Source: Cephalotus follicularis (Eukaryota > Streptophyta > Magnoliopsida > Oxalidales > Cephalotaceae). From it: a DNA stretch of 64,000 nucleotides. The notes beneath the pieces are model-generated. The model was not told the origin of the DNA, made no database searches, and saw only the letters and a program-made list of their open reading frames with translations. The position numbers were made by a program, and so were the translations under genes. The stretch is from NCBI GenBank assembly GCA_001972305.1, contig BDDD01002271.1, positions 62,001 to 126,000 on the forward strand, read 5' to 3'. Shown in pieces: positions 34,108 to 46,800 of the stretch (the first letter of the stretch is position 1; every line of letters starts with the position of its first letter).

Positions 34108-35090
34108 TATTTTATAACTCAAATATAAACTTGTTCTCGAATTCCTTGAATTCCAAAAATTCTTCTCTGTCGAGCCCAAAATCAGTACTACTGTCTAAAC
34201 TACGACACTGAAACATTACCTCCGGCCAAAAGAATAGACATCCTAAAAATGCTCATTCCAGAAACCCTGAAATGTATATCACGCCACACAAAGCAACACC
34301 CTGAATAAATCTTGGCCGATGTCATAAGGAGTAATCAACTATAAATAATAAAACAAAACTTACTATTTATAAAGAAAAAAAAAAGAGAACACCACCCACA
34401 AACAGAAAATTTGTTTATTGCCAAAAAAAAAAAAAGTTGCAAGTCAATATCTAGTGTATCCGTTAATCAAAACCCACAAACAGAAAAAATAAAATAAAAT
34501 AAAATAAAACCCACAAACATAAAAAAAAGAAAAAAAGAATCTAAGTTAAATAGTTAATGAAGAGCTATTCTAATAGTGGTAACTTAAGTTTAATAAATGA
34601 CAATGCCTCAACGAAAACTAGTATAGGAAAGAAGAAGACAGTAAGCTTTTTCAAAGAGCCCAGAACGTGAATTATTACCATATTTTTGTTAGTGTAAGAT
34701 AAACAAAAGATAAGCAAAGCATCAAACTTTAAAACCAGTATTATAACTATAATATAAAAACACGTCCAAATAACAAGAAGAAATGAAGTTAAAAGAACAC
34801 GGAAAGGAAACAACAGAAACACAAGACAAAATTAACGACACAAAACACCGTACCTGAGGATGCTTATCATAGAAACATACGATGATTGTCTGCATTCGTT
34901 ATCTAACCGTGAGACAGATGATAATTATATACTCATAAGTTTACCTTTACCAAGTAGCACCTTGGCCACTATGTTCACATAAATCGATTACTAGTTTATT
35001 ACTCGTTTACAAGTGCTACTTTCAACTGCGCCTGCGCGTTTTCTTTCTTAATGGATTCCAAAAGTTGACCTTTAAAGTATTCAAGTGTGA
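34108..35090 (-). other. duplicated 5' leader, intron and promoter of the PLAC8 pseudogene
   Basis: Matches 21124-22050 of the intact locus with many small indels. The leader-intron donor at 34853 is kept, but the acceptor CAG is now CGG (34223-34224). The TATA-like ATTATATATA of the intact gene is replaced by TAATAAACTAG here. The similarity ends near 35090. Confidence 0.75.
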
Positions 35091-35515
35091 TGTTAATTGT
35101 TGGAAATTTTCAAGTTCGGTGGTCCTAACATCAAAATTTGAGCAAAAATAATACTATCAAAGGAAATATTTGACTTTACGCAATTTGTTTTTTGTTTTGT
35201 GACTTACAAATTATTAATATGATAAAAAATTATAAAATTTTATATTTCATATTAACTTCGAAATAATAATTAATCGTGTCTCAATCAATTTGTCATATAA
35301 GATCGATAAAAATCGATTTAGTAGGAGATTTTAAATTGAAACCGCGTTAATATTTATTATTGTTATTATTATTTAAAAAAAAGTTATTAGCAAAGTAGCT
35401 ACTGTGAATGTTATAGGTTTTCACAACATAAAGCGGATACCATATTGACTTATAGGTGAAAGTAATTTTTTTAATAGTTTTATTCTTTTATATTTGTGAG
35501 ATGTTTTACGGTTTT

Positions 35516-35823
35516 GATTATCATACTTCTCACTTATGATTCTACAACTCATTTAGGTTATAGTTTTGTCCTTCATGGTTCGACTATCATTCTTCTCCCT
35601 AGGATTCAGTGTTCCATTTATGTTATAGTTTTACGCTCCAGGGCTTGATTATCATTATTCCCCCTTAGGGCTCAGATTCCGATTCAAGTATAATTTTGTA
35701 CTCCATGACTCGACTTTCATCCATTTCTCTTAGAATTCAATGTCTTATTTAGGTTATAGTTTTATGCTCTGCGACTCGAATATCATCCCTTAAAGTTCAA
35801 CACCTTATTTAGACTATTATCCT
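35516..35823. repeat. diverged tandem repeat, about 65-bp unit, five copies
   Basis: Units begin GA(C/T)TATCAT or similar at 35516, 35582, 35647, 35712 and 35778 (the last is partial), with lengths 66, 65, 65 and 66. Each contains a TTTAGGTTATAGTTTT-like segment. The copies are diverged but the spacing is very regular, so this is an old minisatellite. Confidence 0.85.
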
Positions 35824-35981
35824 TAAATATGATTGCTTAAAATTTTGTAGAAATAATTAATTTTTTAAAATGTCACTATCATTTTTTGTTCTCTCTAATA
35901 ATATTTTACAGATAATTATTCAAAAAGGTTGACATTTCACAAATGTTTTTTAAAAATTTGAAAAAAACATTGTTTACCCGC

Positions 35982-36948
35982 TGATATGGGAAAAATCTAT
36001 TTATATTAAGAAGGACACGTGTCCCCCGTGAACGTAGCCTAATTTTGAAGCTCACATGGACACCGGTCAGAGGAAGCTTAGTAAAGCACATCTGAGAAGA
36101 AGGTGAGAAGTCCCTCTCCTAAAATCAGAGCCGAGGAGCTCTTGCATGGCAGAGGACTTCCATCATCAGCACCAGTGCCGAGGACCTTTTCTACCCGAGT
36201 AGCTCTCACTCGGATACAGGGCAAAGGACGTCCCTCACGACACCAGTGCCGAGGACCTCCTCTTCCCGAATGAGTTCTAACTTGGATACAGGGCAGAGGA
36301 CATCCTCCACGGCACCAGTGCCGAGGACCTCCTCTTCGGCTATATCAAAAGAGACCTCCTCCTAGGCAGTATGGTAGAGGATCCAGCGCCCCAAGCACAA
36401 ACTTCTGAATATGTTCCAGACGTCGAAGGCCTTGAAGCGGATAGGAGATCAGAAGACCTCTCTCATCCACACCATCCTCCTCCTCTTCTACATGATGTCA
36501 CAAATTCAGCCTATATTCCATGAGTCAATCTCTATAGATATGAAAAGATAAGATATGATAAACATCATATGGGGAAAGCAACACCAAATTTGGCGGAGAT
36601 CAAGGGAAATGACCGAGATCCTCGACATTTCCTTAGGGGATACACATCAACTCCGAAATACACGTTTAGACAGTTACCACCTTGCACTATAAATACTAGT
36701 TCAACAGTTAAAACAAAGGTCAGCCATTTTTACTCTCAAAGAACCTAATACTCTCTGTGCAACTGCTAACTTGGGCGTCGGAGTGTCCCCGGGAGAACAA
36801 CTTCTTGGATCTTCTACCCTTATCTTTTAATTGTGCAGGGATCATCAACCTACGAACACTCTTTCTCGGACTGATTCCAGCGTTTTCCAATAACAAATCA
36901 AGCCCTTACACGCGGGGTACTGTTGAGGACTAATTTTCCGCATCAACA
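35982..36948 (+). mobile_element. second solo LTR of the gypsy family (967 bp)
   Basis: Starts TGATATGGG and ends GCATCAACA like the copy at 1216. Flanks CCCGC (35977-35981) and CCCAC (36949-36953) are a 5-bp target duplication with one change. It carries the same G-box GACACGTGTC (36014-36023) and a TATAAATA box (36688-36695). Its middle part has expanded by repetition of a block of roughly 70 bases ending GTGCCGAGGACCTCCTCTTC (about 36169-36335). Confidence 0.9.
36169..36335 (+). repeat. tandem repeat inside the solo LTR, unit about 70 bp
   Basis: The phrase CACCAGTGCCGAGGACC recurs near 36169, 36241 and 36315, each followed by CTCTTC/TTTTCT and a GGATACAGGGCA(A/G)AGGAC block. This accounts for much of the length difference from the 1216 copy. 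Confidence 0.75.
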
Positions 36949-36949
36949 C

Positions 36950-37233
36950 CCACGGACTGGCATTATTCACCCACGAGTGAAAAATGGGTTTATCTTAACC
37001 TGACCATAAACCAAATGGAGAGAAAAAACAAACAATGAATTTTTTTTTTTGTTTTTTTACAATATTTATCTACATAAATTTGATCTACACAATAATTTAT
37101 CTTTAAAGTTGACATTGAGTTATTATCTCTACCCGCAGATCATTACTATTCACCCACGAGTGAGCAATGGATTTATCTTAACCTGACCATAAACCAAATA
37201 GAGCAAAAAACAAGCAATGAAAAAAGAACGTTT
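36950..37233. repeat. 183-bp tandem duplication, second copy split by copia-2
   Basis: CACCCACGAGTGA... at 36968 recurs at 37151 (offset 183), both followed by TTTATCTTAACCTGACCATAAACCAAAT. The sequence that follows in the first unit (TATCTACATAAATTTGATCTACACA) reappears after copia-2 at about 43272. So copia-2 inserted into the second unit after the duplication. Confidence 0.85.
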
Positions 37234-37440
37234 TATTGTAAAATTAGGTAAAATTAGTTAAAATTAGGTAAAAATTAGGTATGAATTACTATTCCAACAA
37301 TCCCCTAAACTCCTATAAATGGGAATGTAATGTTAAGAAGAAATTAAGGAATTCATAATAAGAAAATCTCTCATTCTATCTTACTTTCTCTCTTGATAGT
37401 ATAATCTTCATTTGTTTGTTAATCCCACAAGTTTATAACA
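37234..37440 (+). repeat. 5' LTR of copia-2 (207 bp)
   Basis: Short LTR with an ATAAATGGGAATG segment near 37315 and a final TTTATAACA. Matches 43015-43242. Confidence 0.88.
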
Positions 37441-37498
37441 CGTTATCAGCTCGAGATTCTATCCAACTGAGATTTGAGGTAATTTAAATTAGTTTTTC

Positions 37499-37527
37499 AC
37501 ACACACACACACACACATATATATATT
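37499..37527. repeat. (CA)n(TA)n microsatellite
   Basis: About nine CA units followed by five TA units in the copia-2 leader, just after the PBS. Confidence 0.92.
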
Positions 37528-37972
37528 AACAAAGATTAACAGTTCCACCGATTGATCGGAGTACCGCCTATGTGTGGAAACGTATATTATATATATATAA
37601 TAAAGTTTCGCGGTTTCATCGTTTGTACGGAGTACCTACGGCATATGAAAACGTATGTCTTTATTATTGCTTTAGTATATTACTTATCTGTACGAATCAC
37701 CATATACGTGGTGTGAAACATTATTATGATGTACTGTTCTTTAGATACCATTTGTCTACTGGAATTGCCCGAGGCTTAGTGGGAACCTATATGTTTAATA
37801 TATAATGGTATCACCTTACGATGTATAGGTGAGAACCCGTTTACTGTTTATATTACTTGATTTGTGATAAATTTTATTTATTACAATTATCTAATATTTG
37901 ATCCAGTTAATAATCTAAGTAAGGATATTATCATATATCTATATATATTTATTATTACAAATCATTATCATC

Positions 37973-38137
37973 ACTTGAGGTGGTGACTTAGTGGTAGGAA
38001 GCCGCTCGTTCGTACTTGAGGTCCGGTGTTCGAGTCTCGGCAAGCCCTATTATGCTCAAGTGGTCTCATCCCCTAATTAAATCGAGGAAAAGTGAGCGTG
38101 GCCTATGATTGCACCAATGAGGTCTCAAATTTTTTTT
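37973..38137 (+). mobile_element. tRNA-derived SINE in the copia-2 leader
   Basis: TGGTGACTTAGTGGTAGG (37981-37998) fits an RNA polymerase III A box and GGTGTTCGAGTCTCG (38025-38039) fits a B box, with tRNA-like spacing. A non-tRNA body and a T-rich tail (AAATTTTTTTTATT) follow. This is the layout of plant SINEs. The edges are approximate because I could not find a clear target duplication. Confidence 0.65.
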
Positions 38138-38209
38138 ATTGCAGTAAACTTTGTTTATTTATTATGCTTAAATGACATTTATTTTATCTTTTGATTCACT
38201 GTAAAAAAG

Positions 38210-41200
38210 GCAAACATTGAAAATCAAAAATTCATTGTCTTTGATATTTCTGGAAAGAATTATCTATTTTGGATACTTGATGTGAAACTGTATTTGAGTG
38301 CTAAGAAATTAAGATACACAATTGAGGAAGATAATGCAGCATCAAATGAGGAACGCGTCATTGCGCTGATTTTCTTAAGGTATCATATTGATGATGGCCT
38401 GAAATATGAATATTTAACTGTTGAAAATCCTCTTGAACTGTGCCAAAACCTAAACGATAGGTTTGAGCATTTGAAACTATTGTACTATCAAAGGCATTGA
38501 ATGATTTGTCACAGCTACGATTTCAAGACTTCAAAATAGTTTCAGAATATAATTTCACGTTGTTCAAAATTGTATCACAATTAAAGATGTGTGGTAAAGT
38601 TATCATTGAGGATATGTTGTTGGAGAAAACATATCGAACATTTCATGCATCAAATGTGTTACTGTAACAACAGTATAGGTTGCACGAGTTCAAGAAATAT
38701 CGTGAACTAATTGGATCTCTTCTTATTGCGTAGCAAAATAATGAATTATTCCTGCAAAATCATGATAGTCGTCCGACTGGTTCAGCCCATTTACCAGAGG
38801 TAAATGCAACTTCATCCTATTTTGGAGGACGAGGAAGAGGGCGTGGACGAGGACGTGGAAGAGGACGCGGCAATGGAAGAAATCAAAATTTCTTGGGGCC
38901 ATATAATAACAATAGCATGAAATGGCAAAATCCTGATACAAAACAACGTCAAAAGTGGCGTAATCCTGGATAATCCAGCAATGCTGGACAACCCCAAAGT
39001 AAAAAGGTTAATTGCAATCGATGTGGTATGGAAGGTCATTGGTATCGTGCTTGTCGCACAGCGAAACATTCGGTAGACTTGTACCAAGCGTCTCTAAAAG
39101 AGAAAGGCAAACAAATCGAAACAAATTTTATCGGTCATTGTAATCTTTTGGAAACTACTCAATCAGACTTTGTTTCAATGGGTACAACTCATTTGAACAT
39201 TGCTAATTTCTTAACTAATCCAAATGAGAAAATGGACCAGTGATTACCGACGAAAACTTTCATCTCGGTTGATATTGTATGCCATTGTTTTAATGTTTAT
39301 CACTTTTGAATAAAGTGCTTATAAAGTAATAAATGTAACATATTTATATTTATTAATAACATGTGTATTTTTATTTATAAATCATCATATAATGGATATT
39401 ATAGATATATGCATAGTTGACAGTGCAACAATACACACAATACTCCAGAATGAAAAATATTTTTCATATTTAACAATAACAAAGGCTAATGTCAGAACAA
39501 TTTCTGATACATCAGACCTAATTGAAGGTTCTGGGATGGCCAATTTTGTGTTATCAAATGAAACACAAATGTGCATCACATATGTTTTATATTCTACAAA
39601 GTTTAGAAGAAACTTGCTTAGTTTCAAAGATATTCGCCGTAATGGTTATCATATTGAAACCACAAATGAAAATGGCAAAGAATATCTTTATATCACTGGT
39701 AATGCTTCTGGCCGAAATCAAATATTGGAGAAACTCCCTGAACTTTCTTCTGGGGTATACATTATGAAAATTAGAGCAATTGAATCTCATAATGTTGTGG
39801 ATTCAAAAGTCATAGACTTAAAAGGGTTCATGATTTGACATGAACGACCAGGCCATCCAGGTATGACAATGATGCGTCGAATCATTGAAAATTCACATGG
39901 TCATCAACTTAAGAATCAGAAAATGTTATTGAATAATGAGAACCATTGCGTTTCTTGTTCGCAAGAAAAACTCATTATAAGACCATCTACAACAAAAGTG
40001 GTTGTAGAATCTCCAAAATTCTTAGAGAGAATTCAAGGAGATATTTGTGGACCGATTAATCCACCGTCTGGACTGTTTCGGTATTTCATGGTCTTAATAG
40101 ATGCATCGACAAGATGGTCGCATGTATGCTTACTTTCAACTCGTAATGTTGTATTTGTGAGACTATCAGCTCAAATAAATAAATTACGAGTACAATTTCC
40201 AGATCATCCTATAAAGTTTATTCGACTAGATAATGCTGCTGAATTTTGTTCTAAAACATTTGATGAATATTATACGGTAATAGGAATTACCATTGAACAT
40301 CCTGTTCCTCACGCACATACCCAAAATGGGTTAGCTGAATCTCTTATTAAAAGACTTCAATTGATTGCTCGTCCTTTCTTGATGAGGTCAAAGTTGCCCA
40401 TTTCAGCTTGAGGACATGCTATATTGCATACTGCGGATCTTATAGGTATAAGACCGACTGCATATCATAAAATTCCCCATTGCAACTTGTTCTTGGTCAA
40501 GAACCAAACATATCTCACTTAAGAGTGTTTGGATGTACAGTATATGTTTCTATTTCACCTCCTCAGCGGAGTAAGATGGGACCACAACGCAGACTTGGTG
40601 TTTATATGAGATTTGATTCTCCATCAATTATAAGGTATCTTGAACCATTAATAGGTGACATGTTTACTGCACGTTATGCAGACTGTCATTTTGATGAATT
40701 GGTTTTTCCAATGTTATGGGGAGATAAGATTTTATTGAAAAATGAAAATAAATTTCATAGAAAGCATCAAGAGTACATAATTTTGATCCACGTACAAATG
40801 TATGTGAACTACAAGTTCAAATGATCATTAATTTGTAAAATATTGCTAATCGAATACCATATGCATTTAATGATGCTCAAAAAGTGGTAAAATCTTATAT
40901 ACCAGCTGTGAATGCTCCAGCAAGAATTGATATATATATAAAGCTAGTGAAAGCTCAATCGATATATTAAAGTCTAAACCACAGTTGAAACGTGGTAAAG
41001 CAATTGGTGCCACAAAAACGAAAGGCAAATAAAGGTGGTGTACAAAACCCTGAAATAACATTAACACAAGATAATGTGTTATTTTCAGAACTCACATTGA
41101 CTTCAGAGAGAGTACAAAGCCCTGAAGAGTCTGTGGGATTTCAAAATCAAGAAGTCTCGAATAATTATGCACATAATGAACAAATATGGAATCGATATGA

Positions 41201-42870
41201 GATTATAGTTAATGACAAGTTTGCCTATGTCGTTGCATTGGATATTACAAATCCTGTTATGGATCTTGAACCACAAAGTGTTGAACAATGTCAACAAAGA
41301 AATGATTGGCCAAAATAGAAAGATGCAATACAAGCAGAATTGTAATCTTTGTCCAAAAGAGAGGTATTTGGACCAATAATTCATATCAAGTGGTGTAACC
41401 CCTGTTGGATTTAGATGGATATTTGTTCAAAAATGAAATGAGAAAAATGAAATTGTGAGATACAAAGCAAGGATTGTAGCTAAAGGGTTCTCACAGAGAC
41501 CAGATATTGATTATCAGGAAACATATTCTCCAGTTATGGATGGAATCACTTTTCGATTCCTAATTAGTATGGCTGCTTCGAACGGACTTGAAACTCATCT
41601 TATGGACGTAGTAACAACATATTTATATGGATCACTTGATAGTGACATATATATGAGAATTTCTGATAGATTTAAAGTTCCTGAATCGAACAAATATCGT
41701 CATATGTATTCAATTAAGCTACAACGTTCGTTGTATGGATTGAAACAATTTGGTCAAATGTGGTACAATCGACTAAGTGAATATTTAATCAAAGAAGGGT
41801 ATACAAATGATCAAATATGTCCATGTATTTTTATCAAAAAATTTAACGATGGATTTGCTATTATTGCAGTATATGTGGATGACTTAAATCTTGTAGGTAC
41901 TTCTGAAGAACTTACAAAGACTGCGACCTATTTAAAAAGTGAGTTTGAAATGAAAGACCTTGGAAAAACAAAATTTTGTCTTGGTATACAAGTGGAGCAC
42001 ATATCATCTGGGATCTTCATCCATCAATCCACATACATCGAAAAGGTTCTTAGTCGATTCAACATGGAGAAAGCTTATCCTTTGAGTACTCCAATGGTAG
42101 TTCGATCACTTGATATCAAGAAAGATCCATTCCGTCCTCAAGAAGAAGAAGAAGAAATCCTTTGACCTGAAGTTTCTTATCTTAGCGCAATTGGAGCACT
42201 ATTGTATCTTGCAAATTGCACAAGACCTGATATTGCATTTTTCGTTAATTTGCTAGCAAGATATAGCTCTACACCAACAAGAAGGCACTGGAATGTAATT
42301 AAGCACATAATGCGCTATCTGCGTGGAAGCACTGATACGGGTCTATTTTATCCAAGGGGAACAAAATCAACATTGATTGGATATGCTGATGCGGGATACT
42401 TATCTGGTCCACATAAAGCAAGATCACAAACCGGTTATATATTTACCTTTTGTGACACTGTTATATCATGGCGATCAACAAAACAGACAATGACAGTAAC
42501 TTTTTTGAATCATTCAAAGATTCTTGCAATTTATGAAGCAAGTCGAGAATATATATGGTTGAGATCAATGATTCAACATATACAAGAATCATGTGGACTA
42601 TCTTATAATAGAAATAATTCCACAGTAATATATGAAGATAATGTTGATTGTATCACACAACTCAGAGGAGGATATATCAAGAGTGATCGAACGAAGCATA
42701 TTTCACCAAGATTCTTCTACACTCACGAGCTTCAGAAAAATGGTGATATTGATGTTCAATAAATCCGATCAAGTAACAATTTAGTGGATTTATTTACGAA
42801 GGCATTACCATATACTACATTCAAAAAGCTCAGATATGGTATTGTGATGCGTCAGATTAAAGATCTTCAT
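38210..42870 (+). pseudogene. copia-2 gag-pol polyprotein, multiply interrupted
   Basis: Gag begins near 38210 (FDISGKNY) and is broken at 38498 and several points to 38970. The CCHC knuckle CNRCGMEGHWYRAC is intact near 39013-39054. The protease has VDSAT for the usual DSGA/DSGC. Integrase (39863-40411) keeps all three acidic residues (GDICGP, RLDNAAEF, NGLAESLIKR). RT (41455-42165) has YVDD near 41870. RNase H (42202-42762) has YADAGYLSG. Stops lie near 39838, 40409, 41318, 41340 and 42163. The pol domains are less decayed than those of copia-1, but no single frame spans them. Confidence 0.9.
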
Positions 42871-43014
42871 TAATACAGTACAAGAACTTGTGAAGTTTTG
42901 TTTCAAGGGGAGACTGCACTCTTTTTCCTTCGTAAATGTTTTTATCCCAATGAGTTTTTCCTAGTAAGGTTTTAACGAGAGAGTCATAGTAATGTGGAAT
43001 AGAAATTGAAGGGG

Positions 43015-43242
43015 TATTATAAAATTAGGTAAAATTAGTCAAAATCAAACAAAAATTAGGTATGAATTACTATTCCAACAACCATGATTACTATTCCAAC
43101 AACCCCTAAACTCATATAAAGAGAAATGTAATGTTAATAAGAAATTAAGAAATTCATAATAAAAAAAATCTCTCATTTTATCTTACCTTCTCTCTTGATA
43201 TTATAATCTTCATTTGTTTGTTAATTCCACAAATTTATAACA
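43015..43242 (+). repeat. 3' LTR of copia-2 (228 bp)
   Basis: Begins right after the GAAGGGG polypurine tract and ends TTTATAACA before the TGTTT flank. Contains the extra ATTACTATTCCAACAAC copy. Confidence 0.88.
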
Positions 43243-43247
43243 TGTTT

Positions 43248-43868
43248 TTTATTCTTCTATTTTTACAATAATTATCTACATAAATTTGATCTACACAAGG
43301 ATTTATCTAAAAGTTGACATTGAGTTATTGTTTCATAATTGACGTGACCAATGTATGCTGACATTGAGTTATTAATCTGATAATTGAATTGACCAATGAC
43401 CAACGTATTACTAAGAGTTATGACACGACCAATTTGCGTAGTATGGAAATGGATTGTGGGCCTGGTGGCTTAGATTGATCGAGAATCGTCCCCAAATACC
43501 ATGCCAATCCTCTGCCAGCCCAATCCCAGTGAGGTGACCCAAAAATATGTGGGTTAACTTGAGCCTCAGAGGTGCTAGTGCTAATTGTACAGTTTCCATT
43601 AGTTAACACTAGTTGGAGCAGGAACATAACAGATTTGCGTTGGGCATGGAAGAAGTTCAAGCAATATGATCCATACTGCATCCCACATAATAGGTATACT
43701 AGAGAAACACATGACGACTATCGTATATCTAGTATAGATTACACATATTTTTCCTGATAATATAGCAATTTTCAGTATGATACACAATCCAAAATAGAAG
43801 AAATGTACATACAAGTTCATATGATAGTTATACATAGACCCACATAAGAGGATATACATATCAAATTT
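43248..43868. other. 3' flank of the D-Ala-D-Ala ligase gene
   Basis: 43250-43340 continues the 183-bp duplicated unit interrupted by copia-2. 43440-43600 is a GC-richer patch with weak SINE-like words (GGTGGCTTAGATTGATCGAG), too diverged to call. The remainder up to 43868 is probably the ligase 3' untranslated region. No polyadenylation site could be fixed. Confidence 0.4.
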
Positions 43869-46800
43869 TCAAAGAGACCTCTCGGATGGCAAATCAAGCA
43901 GTATTCGGAAGAATCTTTGAGGATACATAGGAGGTTGCTCTTCTAGTGCCTGGGTAGTATACAGCAAGATCAAACACGTTAGCATTCACATTCAAGTGCA
44001 TCCCAGCCGTGAGCAGGTCTCCATGAAGATGATTTTGTTAAACCGAGTTTACTTATGATTTAAAATGACCAGAGTGATTTGCAATTAATTCCTTAATTTT
44101 ACCTGGTGTATCAGGACAGTGGAAGGAGTCATTCCTGGTACAGTATTGACTTCAATAACTAACACCTGTAACAACAAAATATGCCATAAGTAATTAGATA
44201 ACGTCCATTAGGGAGTTTACAACATCATAGGTTCAACATACCTCTCCACTATCAACATTAACAAATGCATCAATTCGTGAGAAGCCTTCCAGCTGCAGAG
44301 TGTTTGCAATAAGCTCAATCCGCTGTTTACATTTCTCCAAGGCTTCATTACTAATTCAAGGACAGTAAGCCTATCAGAAACTTTATTGATCCAAGAAGGA
44401 AAAAGAAAATCAGACTTACAGTAAAAAAGAACTGTTGGGAAAAAAAAAAGAGAAAAAAGATGATAGTTGAAGACGCACCTCATAATTGATGTTGGGGGTG
44501 GAGTCAAATTGATGCCAGTACCACCTGCCAAGGACTACTTTTTTAGTACACCTAAAATGGTTTCTAGAAAGATATCTAGACAATAATTACAACAATGCAA
44601 GCTCCAAAGCAGTCGAATGCATTACTAAGCTTGAGCTGCTCTCATTCTCTTCACCAAATTCGTGCAAATGCAATATGATTCATAAATGCTATATAATAGT
44701 AATTCCATACACACTACATATTTGGTCATATCATCACATCAATTCTGCCACTGATACATGTAATGGCTTGTAGACAGAAGAAAAGAGAAAAGAGAACTAC
44801 TTAGGAAATACCATGCACCTATGGCAGAGAACAAGAGCAAGCACACATACCTTGAAATTTTTCTTCAAGTGATAAAATATCTCCACTTTCCTTCACAGTA
44901 ACACTCGGACTCAGTGAATGCATTGATCCAAGTTTTCCAACCACACCGACTGTTACCTCTACCCATCGGCTGTGTCCATTCCATAAGAGTCGATGTTCAT
45001 TTCCATTGGTGGATTTTGATGAAACTACAATCTCATCAGTTTCAATAAAAGGTTCAAAGATCAATTGCTCTGGAGGAGGGTTTGGCATTTCTATCGTTCC
45101 ATGTGCCTAGATAGTGTGCAAAAAGAAAGATGTACTTAAGCATAAGACATAATCGATATTATTCTCGTTGTAACATGTATGATGGCTATTGGCAACAAAC
45201 ATGAACAGATATAGGAATTAGTTGAAAAACGTCACAACTTATTTTATAAACCCACACCTCGAGGATGGAGAAAAGAAATCTGCCTATTCTTACTGAAATG
45301 GCGTTTGATAAAAACATGAGAGCCTTCAGGATATTCTTCTCAAAGACACATTTCACTATCTTATTTGGATTTTTCTTTCATCCAGAGTTGGCATTTGTCC
45401 TTTGAGGTTCTATCAGCAAAATGTTGTTAAATAAGAATTACAGCAGATGCTCAAAATTCCTGTTCTCTTTTATAACAGGTAGTTGACAATTGACAACAAT
45501 CACATTAATATTCTTATTGCACTCCCCAACATAACCACTTGTAATTTCTTTAAGCAATAGTGCTGGTCTATCATGATAAAATTGCAGATTGTAGCATTTA
45601 TATTCCCTTAACTTTTAAGGTAAGGACTTCTTTACACTGTCTCTAAACAATACGTCATGGAAAAAAGAGACAGAATTCTATACCGTTGAAAAACTATTAG
45701 GAGGAATGCGTAGAAGGCACTCCTCCAATGCCTTAGCATATGTGGAAAGGTCATCTGCACAGCTGAAACAAAAATACACGCCTCATATGTATGATTTGCA
45801 CATTGAGCACAAGATGCGCTTATAACATTCCAGTCATGCAGCACTGGCAGATGAGGAATATACAAAGTATACAACCCTACCTTAATCTTGCAACACCAGT
45901 AGAGCACCCATCCCTTGCTGGTTTGATGCACAACGTTTCACACTGAAGCTTTGAGGTCAATTCAAGCCAAATCTTGAGTGCATGCATATTCAATAGATCT
46001 TCTTTTCCCCGCACCTCTTTATTTATGGTTAGGACCCCCAAGTCTGATAGCTGTTCATTCCCAAACATTACAATGACAGCTAAATATATAATTTATTGAA
46101 GATATGATGCAAAAAATGATGAGAAATCCATTGTCCTTAAGAAAGCCATTTAGATTGTTTTTGTTACCATACATGATTAAGAGCCAAAGAAGTTGCAACT
46201 TTGTCCATACAAATCTTTGAAGCCATTACACCCGGACCTTCACTTGAAAACAGAGAAGAAGAATAAAGTGAGCAGTTCTATGTGAAGACTATCTTCAGTA
46301 TTTAAGAATAAAGTATCAGTTAGAATAAACCTGTATATGGAACTCCTTCAGCCTCCAGCAAAGATTGAAGCGTACCATCTTCACCAATGCCTCCATGCAC
46401 TGTCGATTAACATTTAATAAAAACAAAACCTGTTCACAAATTCTGCTTGAGGATTTGTTCATAATATATGAATACAATTATTTGGGATAAAAACACTAAT
46501 ATTGAAAATGTCAAAACATTAGGCATATATAACCACTACATTCATTTGAAATATTAACCGTGGCAATTGAACTAAAACTTGTACATATCAACATCCATCA
46601 ACCTATTCTTCCACAACGTTTTCCCCCATGAAAAACAAGACTCCATAATGTTTTAAAGATGGTAAAAAGAACGTAATTCAAGCATTCAACATAAACAAAC
46701 ACATGGCAGGAAAACAATACCTGCAATGAAAACTGTTGCCTGCACTTCTTTGGCATGCTTAATCCACTCATCCAAAGTGAATTTCAGAGGTACTTCATCC

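Larger units (their letters stand above)
37234..43242 (+). mobile_element. copia-2: complete but dead Ty1/copia retrotransposon
   Basis: The 5' LTR is 37234-37440 and the 3' LTR is 43015-43242. Flanks CGTTT (37229-37233) and TGTTT (43243-43247) are a 5-bp duplication with one change. The LTR ends are TATTG...TAACA. A GTTATCAGCTCGAG primer-binding site follows the first LTR and GAAGGGG precedes the second. The order gag, protease, integrase, RT, RNase H makes it Ty1/copia, from a different family than copia-1. The 3' LTR is longer because of a small internal duplication of ATTACTATTCCAACAAC. A tRNA-derived SINE sits in the leader. Confidence 0.92.

Noticed and set aside
35516-35823. CRISPR-like array (regular repeats)
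   Set aside because: The genome is that of a plant; units are contiguous and diverged, with no unique spacers.
37981-38045. possible functional tRNA gene
   Set aside because: A and B boxes are present, but the acceptor stem does not pair and a non-tRNA body with a T tail follows, which fits a SINE.
43440-43600. possible second SINE near the ligase 3' end
   Set aside because: Only weak A-box-like words and no B box at the right spacing.
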